From NCBI GenBank assembly GCA_039105265.1, contig JAPFFF010000014.1, positions 1 to 64,000 of the forward strand: a DNA stretch of 64,000 nt, given 5' to 3'. The position numbers and the translations under genes are program-made. Every line of letters starts with the position of its first letter. The stretch's first letter is position 1. This stretch comes from Tritrichomonas musculus (taxonomy: Eukaryota > Parabasalia > Tritrichomonadida > Tritrichomonadidae). The notes below the pieces were generated by a model. The model ran no database searches, was not told where the DNA came from, and was given only the letters and a program-made list of their open reading frames with translations. Shown piece by piece: positions 1-10,488 of the stretch.

Positions 1-231
1 AATGTTCAAATTGTAAGAAAAATGCCATTATTGAAGTTAATCGATCCAAAGCCAAGAAAAATGCCATTTCAAGAGTTAAGTGGGATTTTGGGGAATTTTT
101 ATGAAAAAAATCGACGTTCAATTTCTACCAAATCAACGGGCATGATAAAAACAGCTGGCTTGAACAACATGATATTTTGGAATGCTGATGAGCAGTTGAA
201 TAACTTGGTTAATGATGATGATTCTGAATAA
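1..231 (+). CDS. Transposase, C-terminal part (partial at window edge)
   Basis: The reading frame enters from the left edge and matches the C-terminus of the full-length copies exactly. It ends with an acidic tail (VNDDDSE) and a TAA that is followed by AA, giving the UAAA motif that trichomonads often use near the stop for polyadenylation. Nothing suggests that this copy is broken inside the visible part. Confidence 0.85.
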   Translation, partial: NVQIVRKMPLLKLIDPKPRKMPFQELSGILGNFYEKNRRSISTKSTGMIKTAGLNNMIFWNADEQLNNLVNDDDSE

Positions 232-329
232 AAGATAATTTTTTCATTTCACTTTTTATATATAGAAATATTTGAATATTTTATGATATGTCAAAAATTT
301 TAAAAAAATATAGAACATAGGAAACTCTC
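1..329 (+). mobile_element. Transposon copy 0, 3' end only (cut by window edge)
   Basis: Holds the last 76 codons of the transposase reading frame (ending at 231) and the 3' TIR at 309-329, identical to the other copies. The rest lies upstream of the window. Confidence 0.9.
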
Positions 330-1254
330 GAGATATGTCGATATGCTTCGAAATTAATAATATATACTCACCATAGACAGTTATTGATGATTTCAGATTT
401 TAAGCGAAATCGCGGCGGAGAGTCTTTCAAAAAGTTGTGATTTTCATAACGAGTCTCCAGACGTAAATGTAAAAATGTTTCAAAATTTATGGTATTATAA
501 GAATATATATTGCAAGCATCTTAATATATATCAATTGTTATATTTTTATTAGCTTCGCTTTGCATCGAGTTATTTATAAAATATATTTCAAAAATTTGAT
601 TTCTGTATTTTTGCATTAAATGTCAGAAAAAAAAATAGGTGTACCTACATAATCAGTATAACAATAATTGCATTACTGTATTGTATATGATTATAAAATT
701 ATAGGATTGTATGTTTATTGTATATAGAGTAATAACCAAAAACTCCTATCCGTGAAGAATGAGATTTTTTATATTAAGATAAAAATACAAAAAAACTCGT
801 TACTAACAATATCGGCCAAAATTCAATATTTTTACCCAAAAATTGGTTATTTTTCTTATTATGATGTTAAAAACACGATTAAGCAAAAAAATTGCGCATT
901 ATAAGTATATATCCCGAGATAAAGCGATTTACACTATTTTTAGCCGATTTTACGATTTTTTTTGGAAAAAACGATTCCAGAACAGAGCCAACGAATGACC
1001 GGTATATTACATTTATCTTAAATAGTAGTATATATTGCATTATATATTATATTAAATTTTTAGAAAAATCGTCCGCCAAATTTTCGAGAAAAATCAATTA
1101 CAAAATTATACTACATTTGAATAGAAATTCCTCTCAATTTTGGCAACTTTCTTTAATCATATCTCAGTATATACGCAAAATTGGGAAAATGTTTTCTATT
1201 AAAATATTCTTATAATATGATATACTTTATTATATATTAATTTCAAAAGATTAT
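330..1254. other. Array spacer (925 bp), first of seven
   Basis: Lies between the 3' TIR of one transposon and the 5' TIR of the next. It repeats at 3366-4290, 6465-7389, 9564-10488, 12663-13587 and 15762-16686, and truncated at 18861-19697. It is strongly AT-rich. The only long frame (892-1215) begins with TTG, not ATG, and has no recognisable product, so I treat it as noncoding. No second TIR pair was found inside it, so it is not obviously another element. It may be host DNA captured when the transposon region was first duplicated. Confidence 0.7.
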
Positions 1255-1340
1255 GAGAGTTTCCTATGTTCTATAATTTTTCGTGGTCATGCTTTTTTTT
1301 CCTTTCAAATTTAAAAACCTCTGAAATTTTCAATATAGAA

Positions 1341-1350
1341 TCATTTTTTT
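1341..1350 (+). promoter_or_regulatory. Initiator (Inr) of the transposase gene
   Basis: TCATTTTTTT lies 11-13 bases before the ATG at 1354 and fits the trichomonad initiator pattern TCA(+1)-pyrimidine-T, which sits within about 20 bases of the start codon. The same site precedes all six whole genes (TCA at 4377, 7476, 10575, 13674 and 16773). This suggests that the host RNA polymerase II machinery could transcribe each copy. Confidence 0.6.
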
Positions 1351-1353
1351 TTA

Positions 1354-3267
1354 ATGGCGCCTAAGCGAAATCCATCATGGTTTACTCCCGAAACAGGAGC
1401 AAAAGCAAGATCTCAGCAAACTTACGAAAAGCTCTTAGAAGACAATCAAAGATTACAAGGTGAAAATGAAAGGTTAATTTTGGAGAATACAAGGCTAAAA
1501 AGACAAATAGCAGACTTACAGAAAATTAAATTGAATATACCAGAAGACAAACAAAAAACGATTAATATTAGTCCAATAGTATTAAGATTCATCGGCGCTA
1601 CATGGGATAATATAACAAAATTTCCTCAAGGAAGACGTTATGATGGACTTCACGAATTCTTTGCACTGTTAAGCATGATGAGTCCACATTACTTCAATAT
1701 TTTAAATACCAATTTATTGTTTCCAACATATAAAACTGCTTCAACATATAGAAAGCAAGCTCTCGCTAATTTAGGAATACATGACGACATTTTTAATGGC
1801 GATATACAAAATATTTTGAATATCATGTCAAGGTTTTTACCAAATAATTTTACTGGAAAAGGAGTTATCATGGTTGATGCTGCATATGTTACACCGTATG
1901 TCAAAGTAAACAAAAATGGTAGGATTGATGGCGTGCTAAATCTCAAAGAGATCGATCCAGAATTAGCAGAAACATTTATTAATGATGACAACGAATTTTT
2001 AGAATTTATTAAATTAAATTATAACTCAGTGATACAAGCAGAATTCGGTATGACATTTGCACCATTAAATCCAGAATTTAAACAGTTTCCAATTGCATGT
2101 ATTCCGTCGACGTCAGGTAAGGCAACACAAGAGTTACGCGAAAAAATTGAATCGATCATATCACTCATGCCAAAAAACATAAGTATTATCGGATTAGGCA
2201 CTGATGGTGACAACACTTATAGCATATATGCAAATATATTCATCGACAAAATTATTGGTAACTTCGAAAGATTCCTAAGTCTTGGTGCTGTTGGTATAAT
2301 TAAAATATTTGCAGTATTAATTCATTTTTCAGATCCATTGCACCTGACAAAAAGAGATCGTTACAGAAAATCCTCTCTTGAAGAATTCCTAGTTTCTCCA
2401 TATGATTCTTATGAAACACGGTCTGCAGAAGATTTAAAAACTATTGGAATGTTTACTTTACAAACAATTCAAAAAATAATTGATGACGAAGACTTTTATT
2501 TACTTTTATCAATGCTTCCTTCTACACTCTTACTAGAGGCACTATTCAGGAATTCACTAAGTCGGCAAGAGACTATTGACTATCTTTTACTTGGTGCAAG
2601 TATTGTATTGATTTATTATCTTATGCAACAATATGTCATTGAACACAACTTAAAGATCTATCGTGTGCAGCCCAATACATATAAGAAAATGAGATGTTTC
2701 ACAGATAATTGGTGTAAACAATACATATTTACTGCAATTGGAATTGCATCTCAAATAATCACTGAAGAAGCTATTGATACAGGTGCATGCAGTTCACACT
2801 ACCAAGAACACAATTTTGCAAATGTTCGGAGGCATAATAAAAAAGATGACAGCCACGTGAATTTCCAGAAATCAATGAAATACATTCTATTGGAGCACGA
2901 ATTGTACAAGAACATGCCTATTGAAGAAAAAGTTCCAGAATCACGAAGTGACAGTGGGAAGAAAATTTTTGACAACACTCCAGTTGAAGAACGTCCAATA
3001 ATTTACTATCTTCGGCAAGCATTGTACCTTTGGAAGAATGTTCAAATTGTAAGAAAAATGCCATTATTGAAGTTAATCGATCCAAAGCCAAGAAAAATGC
3101 CATTTCAAGAGTTAAGTGGGATTTTGGGGAATTTTTATGAAAAAAATCGACGTTCAATTTCTACCAAATCAACGGGCATGATAAAAACAGCTGGCTTGAA
3201 CAACATGATATTTTGGAATGCTGATGAGCAGTTGAATAACTTGGTTAATGATGATGATTCTGAATAA
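1354..3267 (+). CDS. Transposase, 637-aa form with internal in-frame deletion
   Basis: Identical to the 658-aa copies except that residues 366-387 (from IAPYLL to PKKL) are replaced by a single Met, a net loss of 21 codons. The loss lies between the D327-P-L-H motif and E506, in what would be the insertion region of an RNase H-like fold. All candidate catalytic acidic residues remain. The missing DNA has no GT...AG borders and no trichomonad branch/3' splice motif, so it is a deletion here, not an intron kept in the others. Confidence 0.85.
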   Translation: MAPKRNPSWFTPETGAKARSQQTYEKLLEDNQRLQGENERLILENTRLKRQIADLQKIKLNIPEDKQKTINISPIVLRFIGATWDNITKFPQGRRYDGLHEFFALLSMMSPHYFNILNTNLLFPTYKTASTYRKQALANLGIHDDIFNGDIQNILNIMSRFLPNNFTGKGVIMVDAAYVTPYVKVNKNGRIDGVLNLKEIDPELAETFINDDNEFLEFIKLNYNSVIQAEFGMTFAPLNPEFKQFPIACIPSTSGKATQELREKIESIISLMPKNISIIGLGTDGDNTYSIYANIFIDKIIGNFERFLSLGAVGIIKIFAVLIHFSDPLHLTKRDRYRKSSLEEFLVSPYDSYETRSAEDLKTIGMFTLQTIQKIIDDEDFYLLLSMLPSTLLLEALFRNSLSRQETIDYLLLGASIVLIYYLMQQYVIEHNLKIYRVQPNTYKKMRCFTDNWCKQYIFTAIGIASQIITEEAIDTGACSSHYQEHNFANVRRHNKKDDSHVNFQKSMKYILLEHELYKNMPIEEKVPESRSDSGKKIFDNTPVEERPIIYYLRQALYLWKNVQIVRKMPLLKLIDPKPRKMPFQELSGILGNFYEKNRRSISTKSTGMIKTAGLNNMIFWNADEQLNNLVNDDDSE

Positions 3268-4290
3268 AAGATAATTTTTTCATTTCACTTTTTATATATA
3301 GAAATATTTGAATATTTTATGATATGTCAAAAATTTTAAAAAAATATAGAACATAGGAAACTCTCGAGATATGTCGATATGCTTCGAAATTAATAATATA
3401 TACTCACCATAGACAGTTATTGATGATTTCAGATTTTAAGCGAAATCGCGGCGGAGAGTCTTTCAAAAAGTTGTGATTTTCATAACGAGTCTCCAGACGT
3501 AAATGTAAAAATGTTTCAAAATTTATGGTATTATAAGAATATATATTGCAAGCATCTTAATATATATCAATTGTTATATTTTTATTAGCTTCGCTTTGCA
3601 TCGAGTTATTTATAAAATATATTTCAAAAATTTGATTTCTGTATTTTTGCATTAAATGTCAGAAAAAAAAATAGGTGTACCTACATAATCAGTATAACAA
3701 TAATTGCATTACTGTATTGTATATGATTATAAAATTATAGGATTGTATGTTTATTGTATATAGAGTAATAACCAAAAACTCCTATCCGTGAAGAATGAGA
3801 TTTTTTATATTAAGATAAAAATACAAAAAAACTCGTTACTAACAATATCGGCCAAAATTCAATATTTTTACCCAAAAATTGGTTATTTTTCTTATTATGA
3901 TGTTAAAAACACGATTAAGCAAAAAAATTGCGCATTATAAGTATATATCCCGAGATAAAGCGATTTACACTATTTTTAGCCGATTTTACGATTTTTTTTG
4001 GAAAAAACGATTCCAGAACAGAGCCAACGAATGACCGGTATATTACATTTATCTTAAATAGTAGTATATATTGCATTATATATTATATTAAATTTTTAGA
4101 AAAATCGTCCGCCAAATTTTCGAGAAAAATCAATTACAAAATTATACTACATTTGAATAGAAATTCCTCTCAATTTTGGCAACTTTCTTTAATCATATCT
4201 CAGTATATACGCAAAATTGGGAAAATGTTTTCTATTAAAATATTCTTATAATATGATATACTTTATTATATATTAATTTCAAAAGATTAT

Positions 4291-6464
4291 GAGAGTTTCC
4301 TATGTTCTATAATTTTTCGTGGTCATGCTTTTTTTTCCTTTCAAATTTAAAAACCTCTGAAATTTTCAATATAGAATCATTTTTTTTTAATGGCGCCTAA
4401 GCGAAATCCATCATGGTTTACTCCCGAAACAGGAGCAAAAGCAAGATCTCAGCAAACTTACGAAAAGCTCTTAGAAGACAATCAAAGATTACAAGGTGAA
4501 AATGAAAGGTTAATTTTGGAGAATACAAGGCTAAAAAGACAAATAGCAGACTTACAGAAAATTAAATTGAATATACCAGAAGACAAACAAAAAACGATTA
4601 ATATTAGTCCAATAGTATTAAGATTCATCGGCGCTACATGGGATAATATAACAAAATTTCCTCAAGGAAGACGTTATGATGGACTTCACGAATTCTTTGC
4701 ACTGTTAAGCATGATGAGTCCACATTACTTCAATATTTTAAATACCAATTTATTGTTTCCAACATATAAAACTGCTTCAACATATAGAAAGCAAGCTCTC
4801 GCTAATTTAGGAATACATGACGACATTTTTAATGGCGATATACAAAATATTTTGAATATCATGTCAAGGTTTTTACCAAATAATTTTACTGGAAAAGGAG
4901 TTATCATGGTTGATGCTGCATATGTTACACCGTATGTCAAAGTAAACAAAAATGGTAGGATTGATGGCGTGCTAAATCTCAAAGAGATCGATCCAGAATT
5001 AGCAGAAACATTTATTAATGATGACAACGAATTTTTAGAATTTATTAAATTAAATTATAACTCAGTGATACAAGCAGAATTCGGTATGACATTTGCACCA
5101 TTAAATCCAGAATTTAAACAGTTTCCAATTGCATGTATTCCGTCGACGTCAGGTAAGGCAACACAAGAGTTACGCGAAAAAATTGAATCGATCATATCAC
5201 TCATGCCAAAAAACATAAGTATTATCGGATTAGGCACTGATGGTGACAACACTTATAGCATATATGCAAATATATTCATCGACAAAATTATTGGTAACTT
5301 CGAAAGATTCCTAAGTCTTGGTGCTGTTGGTATAATTAAAATATTTGCAGTATTAATTCATTTTTCAGATCCATTGCACCTGACAAAAAGAGATCGTTAC
5401 AGAAAATCCTCTCTTGAAGAATTCCTAGTTTCTCCATATGATTCTTATGAAACACGGTCTGCAGAAGATTTAAAAACTATTGGAATTGCTCCTTACTTAT
5501 TGGATAACAACAAAGGACGTAAAATGGAAGATGACCTCCCAAAAAAATTGTTTACTTTACAAACAATTCAAAAAATAATTGATGACGAAGACTTTTATTT
5601 ACTTTTATCAATGCTTCCTTCTACACTCTTACTAGAGGCACTATTCAGGAATTCACTAAGTCGGCAAGAGACTATTGACTATCTTTTACTTGGTGCAAGT
5701 ATTGTATTGATTTATTATCTTATGCAACAATATGTCATTGAACACAACTTAAAGATCTATCGTGTGCAGCCCAATACATATAAGAAAATGAGATGTTTCA
5801 CAGATAATTGGTGTAAACAATACATATTTACTGCAATTGGAATTGCATCTCAAATAATCACTGAAGAAGCTATTGATACAGGTGCATGCAGTTCACACTA
5901 CCAAGAACACAATTTTGCAAATGTTCGGAGGCATAATAAAAAAGATGACAGCCACGTGAATTTCCAGAAATCAATGAAATACATTCTATTGGAGCACGAA
6001 TTGTACAAGAACATGCCTATTGAAGAAAAAGTTCCAGAATCACGAAGTGACAGTGGGAAGAAAATTTTTGACAACACTCCAGTTGAAGAACGTCCAATAA
6101 TTTACTATCTTCGGCAAGCATTGTACCTTTGGAAGAATGTTCAAATTGTAAGAAAAATGCCATTATTGAAGTTAATCGATCCAAAGCCAAGAAAAATGCC
6201 ATTTCAAGAGTTAAGTGGGATTTTGGGGAATTTTTATGAAAAAAATCGACGTTCAATTTCTACCAAATCAACGGGCATGATAAAAACAGCTGGCTTGAAC
6301 AACATGATATTTTGGAATGCTGATGAGCAGTTGAATAACTTGGTTAATGATGATGATTCTGAATAAAAGATAATTTTTTCATTTCACTTTTTATATATAG
6401 AAATATTTGAATATTTTATGATATGTCAAAAATTTTAAAAAAATATAGAACATAGGAAACTCTC
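4291..6464 (+). mobile_element. DNA transposon copy 2 (2,174 bp, looks whole)
   Basis: TIRs at 4291-4311 and 6444-6464 enclose one uninterrupted transposase gene. It looks like a complete autonomous DNA transposon: TIR, 78-base leader with initiator, gene, 77-base trailer, TIR. Confidence 0.88.
4390..6366 (+). CDS. DDE-type transposase, family unassigned (658 aa)
   Basis: Reference copy of the array gene. Residues about 22-60 form a leucine-zipper-like coiled coil (repeated L/I with E, N, K, R), probably for oligomerisation; I see no THAP or other zinc finger. Candidate catalytic residues are D175 (VIMVDAAY), D284 or D286 (GLGTDGDNTY), D327 in the motif DPLHLTK, and E506 (SSHYQEHNF). A 'DPxH..K' motif at the second Asp, followed much later by a Glu, resembles P-element and Kolobok-type RNase H-fold transposases; that is inference from motif layout only. 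The start is the first ATG after the initiator. The tail is acidic. TIRs on both sides support a cut-and-paste transposase. Family membership needs a profile search. Confidence 0.75.
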   Translation: MAPKRNPSWFTPETGAKARSQQTYEKLLEDNQRLQGENERLILENTRLKRQIADLQKIKLNIPEDKQKTINISPIVLRFIGATWDNITKFPQGRRYDGLHEFFALLSMMSPHYFNILNTNLLFPTYKTASTYRKQALANLGIHDDIFNGDIQNILNIMSRFLPNNFTGKGVIMVDAAYVTPYVKVNKNGRIDGVLNLKEIDPELAETFINDDNEFLEFIKLNYNSVIQAEFGMTFAPLNPEFKQFPIACIPSTSGKATQELREKIESIISLMPKNISIIGLGTDGDNTYSIYANIFIDKIIGNFERFLSLGAVGIIKIFAVLIHFSDPLHLTKRDRYRKSSLEEFLVSPYDSYETRSAEDLKTIGIAPYLLDNNKGRKMEDDLPKKLFTLQTIQKIIDDEDFYLLLSMLPSTLLLEALFRNSLSRQETIDYLLLGASIVLIYYLMQQYVIEHNLKIYRVQPNTYKKMRCFTDNWCKQYIFTAIGIASQIITEEAIDTGACSSHYQEHNFANVRRHNKKDDSHVNFQKSMKYILLEHELYKNMPIEEKVPESRSDSGKKIFDNTPVEERPIIYYLRQALYLWKNVQIVRKMPLLKLIDPKPRKMPFQELSGILGNFYEKNRRSISTKSTGMIKTAGLNNMIFWNADEQLNNLVNDDDSE

Positions 6465-7389
6465 GAGATATGTCGATATGCTTCGAAATTAATAATATAT
6501 ACTCACCATAGACAGTTATTGATGATTTCAGATTTTAAGCGAAATCGCGGCGGAGAGTCTTTCAAAAAGTTGTGATTTTCATAACGAGTCTCCAGACGTA
6601 AATGTAAAAATGTTTCAAAATTTATGGTATTATAAGAATATATATTGCAAGCATCTTAATATATATCAATTGTTATATTTTTATTAGCTTCGCTTTGCAT
6701 CGAGTTATTTATAAAATATATTTCAAAAATTTGATTTCTGTATTTTTGCATTAAATGTCAGAAAAAAAAATAGGTGTACCTACATAATCAGTATAACAAT
6801 AATTGCATTACTGTATTGTATATGATTATAAAATTATAGGATTGTATGTTTATTGTATATAGAGTAATAACCAAAAACTCCTATCCGTGAAGAATGAGAT
6901 TTTTTATATTAAGATAAAAATACAAAAAAACTCGTTACTAACAATATCGGCCAAAATTCAATATTTTTACCCAAAAATTGGTTATTTTTCTTATTATGAT
7001 GTTAAAAACACGATTAAGCAAAAAAATTGCGCATTATAAGTATATATCCCGAGATAAAGCGATTTACACTATTTTTAGCCGATTTTACGATTTTTTTTGG
7101 AAAAAACGATTCCAGAACAGAGCCAACGAATGACCGGTATATTACATTTATCTTAAATAGTAGTATATATTGCATTATATATTATATTAAATTTTTAGAA
7201 AAATCGTCCGCCAAATTTTCGAGAAAAATCAATTACAAAATTATACTACATTTGAATAGAAATTCCTCTCAATTTTGGCAACTTTCTTTAATCATATCTC
7301 AGTATATACGCAAAATTGGGAAAATGTTTTCTATTAAAATATTCTTATAATATGATATACTTTATTATATATTAATTTCAAAAGATTAT

Positions 7390-9563
7390 GAGAGTTTCCT
7401 ATGTTCTATAATTTTTCGTGGTCATGCTTTTTTTTCCTTTCAAATTTAAAAACCTCTGAAATTTTCAATATAGAATCATTTTTTTTTAATGGCGCCTAAG
7501 CGAAATCCATCATGGTTTACTCCCGAAACAGGAGCAAAAGCAAGATCTCAGCAAACTTACGAAAAGCTCTTAGAAGACAATCAAAGATTACAAGGTGAAA
7601 ATGAAAGGTTAATTTTGGAGAATACAAGGCTAAAAAGACAAATAGCAGACTTACAGAAAATTAAATTGAATATACCAGAAGACAAACAAAAAACGATTAA
7701 TATTAGTCCAATAGTATTAAGATTCATCGGCGCTACATGGGATAATATAACAAAATTTCCTCAAGGAAGACGTTATGATGGACTTCACGAATTCTTTGCA
7801 CTGTTAAGCATGATGAGTCCACATTACTTCAATATTTTAAATACCAATTTATTGTTTCCAACATATAAAACTGCTTCAACATATAGAAAGCAAGCTCTCG
7901 CTAATTTAGGAATACATGACGACATTTTTAATGGCGATATACAAAATATTTTGAATATCATGTCAAGGTTTTTACCAAATAATTTTACTGGAAAAGGAGT
8001 TATCATGGTTGATGCTGCATATGTTACACCGTATGTCAAAGTAAACAAAAATGGTAGGATTGATGGCGTGCTAAATCTCAAAGAGATCGATCCAGAATTA
8101 GCAGAAACATTTATTAATGATGACAACGAATTTTTAGAATTTATTAAATTAAATTATAACTCAGTGATACAAGCAGAATTCGGTATGACATTTGCACCAT
8201 TAAATCCAGAATTTAAACAGTTTCCAATTGCATGTATTCCGTCGACGTCAGGTAAGGCAACACAAGAGTTACGCGAAAAAATTGAATCGATCATATCACT
8301 CATGCCAAAAAACATAAGTATTATCGGATTAGGCACTGATGGTGACAACACTTATAGCATATATGCAAATATATTCATCGACAAAATTATTGGTAACTTC
8401 GAAAGATTCCTAAGTCTTGGTGCTGTTGGTATAATTAAAATATTTGCAGTATTAATTCATTTTTCAGATCCATTGCACCTGACAAAAAGAGATCGTTACA
8501 GAAAATCCTCTCTTGAAGAATTCCTAGTTTCTCCATATGATTCTTATGAAACACGGTCTGCAGAAGATTTAAAAACTATTGGAATTGCTCCTTACTTATT
8601 GGATAACAACAAAGGACGTAAAATGGAAGATGACCTCCCAAAAAAATTGTTTACTTTACAAACAATTCAAAAAATAATTGATGACGAAGACTTTTATTTA
8701 CTTTTATCAATGCTTCCTTCTACACTCTTACTAGAGGCACTATTCAGGAATTCACTAAGTCGGCAAGAGACTATTGACTATCTTTTACTTGGTGCAAGTA
8801 TTGTATTGATTTATTATCTTATGCAACAATATGTCATTGAACACAACTTAAAGATCTATCGTGTGCAGCCCAATACATATAAGAAAATGAGATGTTTCAC
8901 AGATAATTGGTGTAAACAATACATATTTACTGCAATTGGAATTGCATCTCAAATAATCACTGAAGAAGCTATTGATACAGGTGCATGCAGTTCACACTAC
9001 CAAGAACACAATTTTGCAAATGTTCGGAGGCATAATAAAAAAGATGACAGCCACGTGAATTTCCAGAAATCAATGAAATACATTCTATTGGAGCACGAAT
9101 TGTACAAGAACATGCCTATTGAAGAAAAAGTTCCAGAATCACGAAGTGACAGTGGGAAGAAAATTTTTGACAACACTCCAGTTGAAGAACGTCCAATAAT
9201 TTACTATCTTCGGCAAGCATTGTACCTTTGGAAGAATGTTCAAATTGTAAGAAAAATGCCATTATTGAAGTTAATCGATCCAAAGCCAAGAAAAATGCCA
9301 TTTCAAGAGTTAAGTGGGATTTTGGGGAATTTTTATGAAAAAAATCGACGTTCAATTTCTACCAAATCAACGGGCATGATAAAAACAGCTGGCTTGAACA
9401 ACATGATATTTTGGAATGCTGATGAGCAGTTGAATAACTTGGTTAATGATGATGATTCTGAATAAAAGATAATTTTTTCATTTCACTTTTTATATATAGA
9501 AATATTTGAATATTTTATGATATGTCAAAAATTTTAAAAAAATATAGAACATAGGAAACTCTC
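7390..9563 (+). mobile_element. DNA transposon copy 3 (2,174 bp, looks whole)
   Basis: TIRs at 7390-7410 and 9543-9563, same internal layout as copy 2. Confidence 0.88.
7489..9465 (+). CDS. Transposase, copy 3 (658 aa, intact)
   Basis: Translation identical to the 4390-6366 gene over all 658 residues, including D175, D284/D286, D327 and E506. Such identity, synonymous sites included as far as I could compare, implies very recent duplication or ongoing gene conversion. Confidence 0.8.
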   Translation: MAPKRNPSWFTPETGAKARSQQTYEKLLEDNQRLQGENERLILENTRLKRQIADLQKIKLNIPEDKQKTINISPIVLRFIGATWDNITKFPQGRRYDGLHEFFALLSMMSPHYFNILNTNLLFPTYKTASTYRKQALANLGIHDDIFNGDIQNILNIMSRFLPNNFTGKGVIMVDAAYVTPYVKVNKNGRIDGVLNLKEIDPELAETFINDDNEFLEFIKLNYNSVIQAEFGMTFAPLNPEFKQFPIACIPSTSGKATQELREKIESIISLMPKNISIIGLGTDGDNTYSIYANIFIDKIIGNFERFLSLGAVGIIKIFAVLIHFSDPLHLTKRDRYRKSSLEEFLVSPYDSYETRSAEDLKTIGIAPYLLDNNKGRKMEDDLPKKLFTLQTIQKIIDDEDFYLLLSMLPSTLLLEALFRNSLSRQETIDYLLLGASIVLIYYLMQQYVIEHNLKIYRVQPNTYKKMRCFTDNWCKQYIFTAIGIASQIITEEAIDTGACSSHYQEHNFANVRRHNKKDDSHVNFQKSMKYILLEHELYKNMPIEEKVPESRSDSGKKIFDNTPVEERPIIYYLRQALYLWKNVQIVRKMPLLKLIDPKPRKMPFQELSGILGNFYEKNRRSISTKSTGMIKTAGLNNMIFWNADEQLNNLVNDDDSE

Positions 9564-10488
9564 GAGATATGTCGATATGCTTCGAAATTAATAATATATA
9601 CTCACCATAGACAGTTATTGATGATTTCAGATTTTAAGCGAAATCGCGGCGGAGAGTCTTTCAAAAAGTTGTGATTTTCATAACGAGTCTCCAGACGTAA
9701 ATGTAAAAATGTTTCAAAATTTATGGTATTATAAGAATATATATTGCAAGCATCTTAATATATATCAATTGTTATATTTTTATTAGCTTCGCTTTGCATC
9801 GAGTTATTTATAAAATATATTTCAAAAATTTGATTTCTGTATTTTTGCATTAAATGTCAGAAAAAAAAATAGGTGTACCTACATAATCAGTATAACAATA
9901 ATTGCATTACTGTATTGTATATGATTATAAAATTATAGGATTGTATGTTTATTGTATATAGAGTAATAACCAAAAACTCCTATCCGTGAAGAATGAGATT
10001 TTTTATATTAAGATAAAAATACAAAAAAACTCGTTACTAACAATATCGGCCAAAATTCAATATTTTTACCCAAAAATTGGTTATTTTTCTTATTATGATG
10101 TTAAAAACACGATTAAGCAAAAAAATTGCGCATTATAAGTATATATCCCGAGATAAAGCGATTTACACTATTTTTAGCCGATTTTACGATTTTTTTTGGA
10201 AAAAACGATTCCAGAACAGAGCCAACGAATGACCGGTATATTACATTTATCTTAAATAGTAGTATATATTGCATTATATATTATATTAAATTTTTAGAAA
10301 AATCGTCCGCCAAATTTTCGAGAAAAATCAATTACAAAATTATACTACATTTGAATAGAAATTCCTCTCAATTTTGGCAACTTTCTTTAATCATATCTCA
10401 GTATATACGCAAAATTGGGAAAATGTTTTCTATTAAAATATTCTTATAATATGATATACTTTATTATATATTAATTTCAAAAGATTAT

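Larger units (their letters stand above)
1255..3365 (+). mobile_element. DNA transposon copy 1 (2,111 bp, carries the 63-bp deletion)
   Basis: Bounded by 21-bp TIRs: GAGAGTTTCCTATGTTCTAT(A) at 1255-1275 and its exact inverse at 3345-3365. A few more bases match if one mismatch is allowed. It contains a single gene. No clear target-site duplication is visible, because the flanks are the array spacer on both sides (left ...GATTAT, right GAGATATG...). Confidence 0.85.
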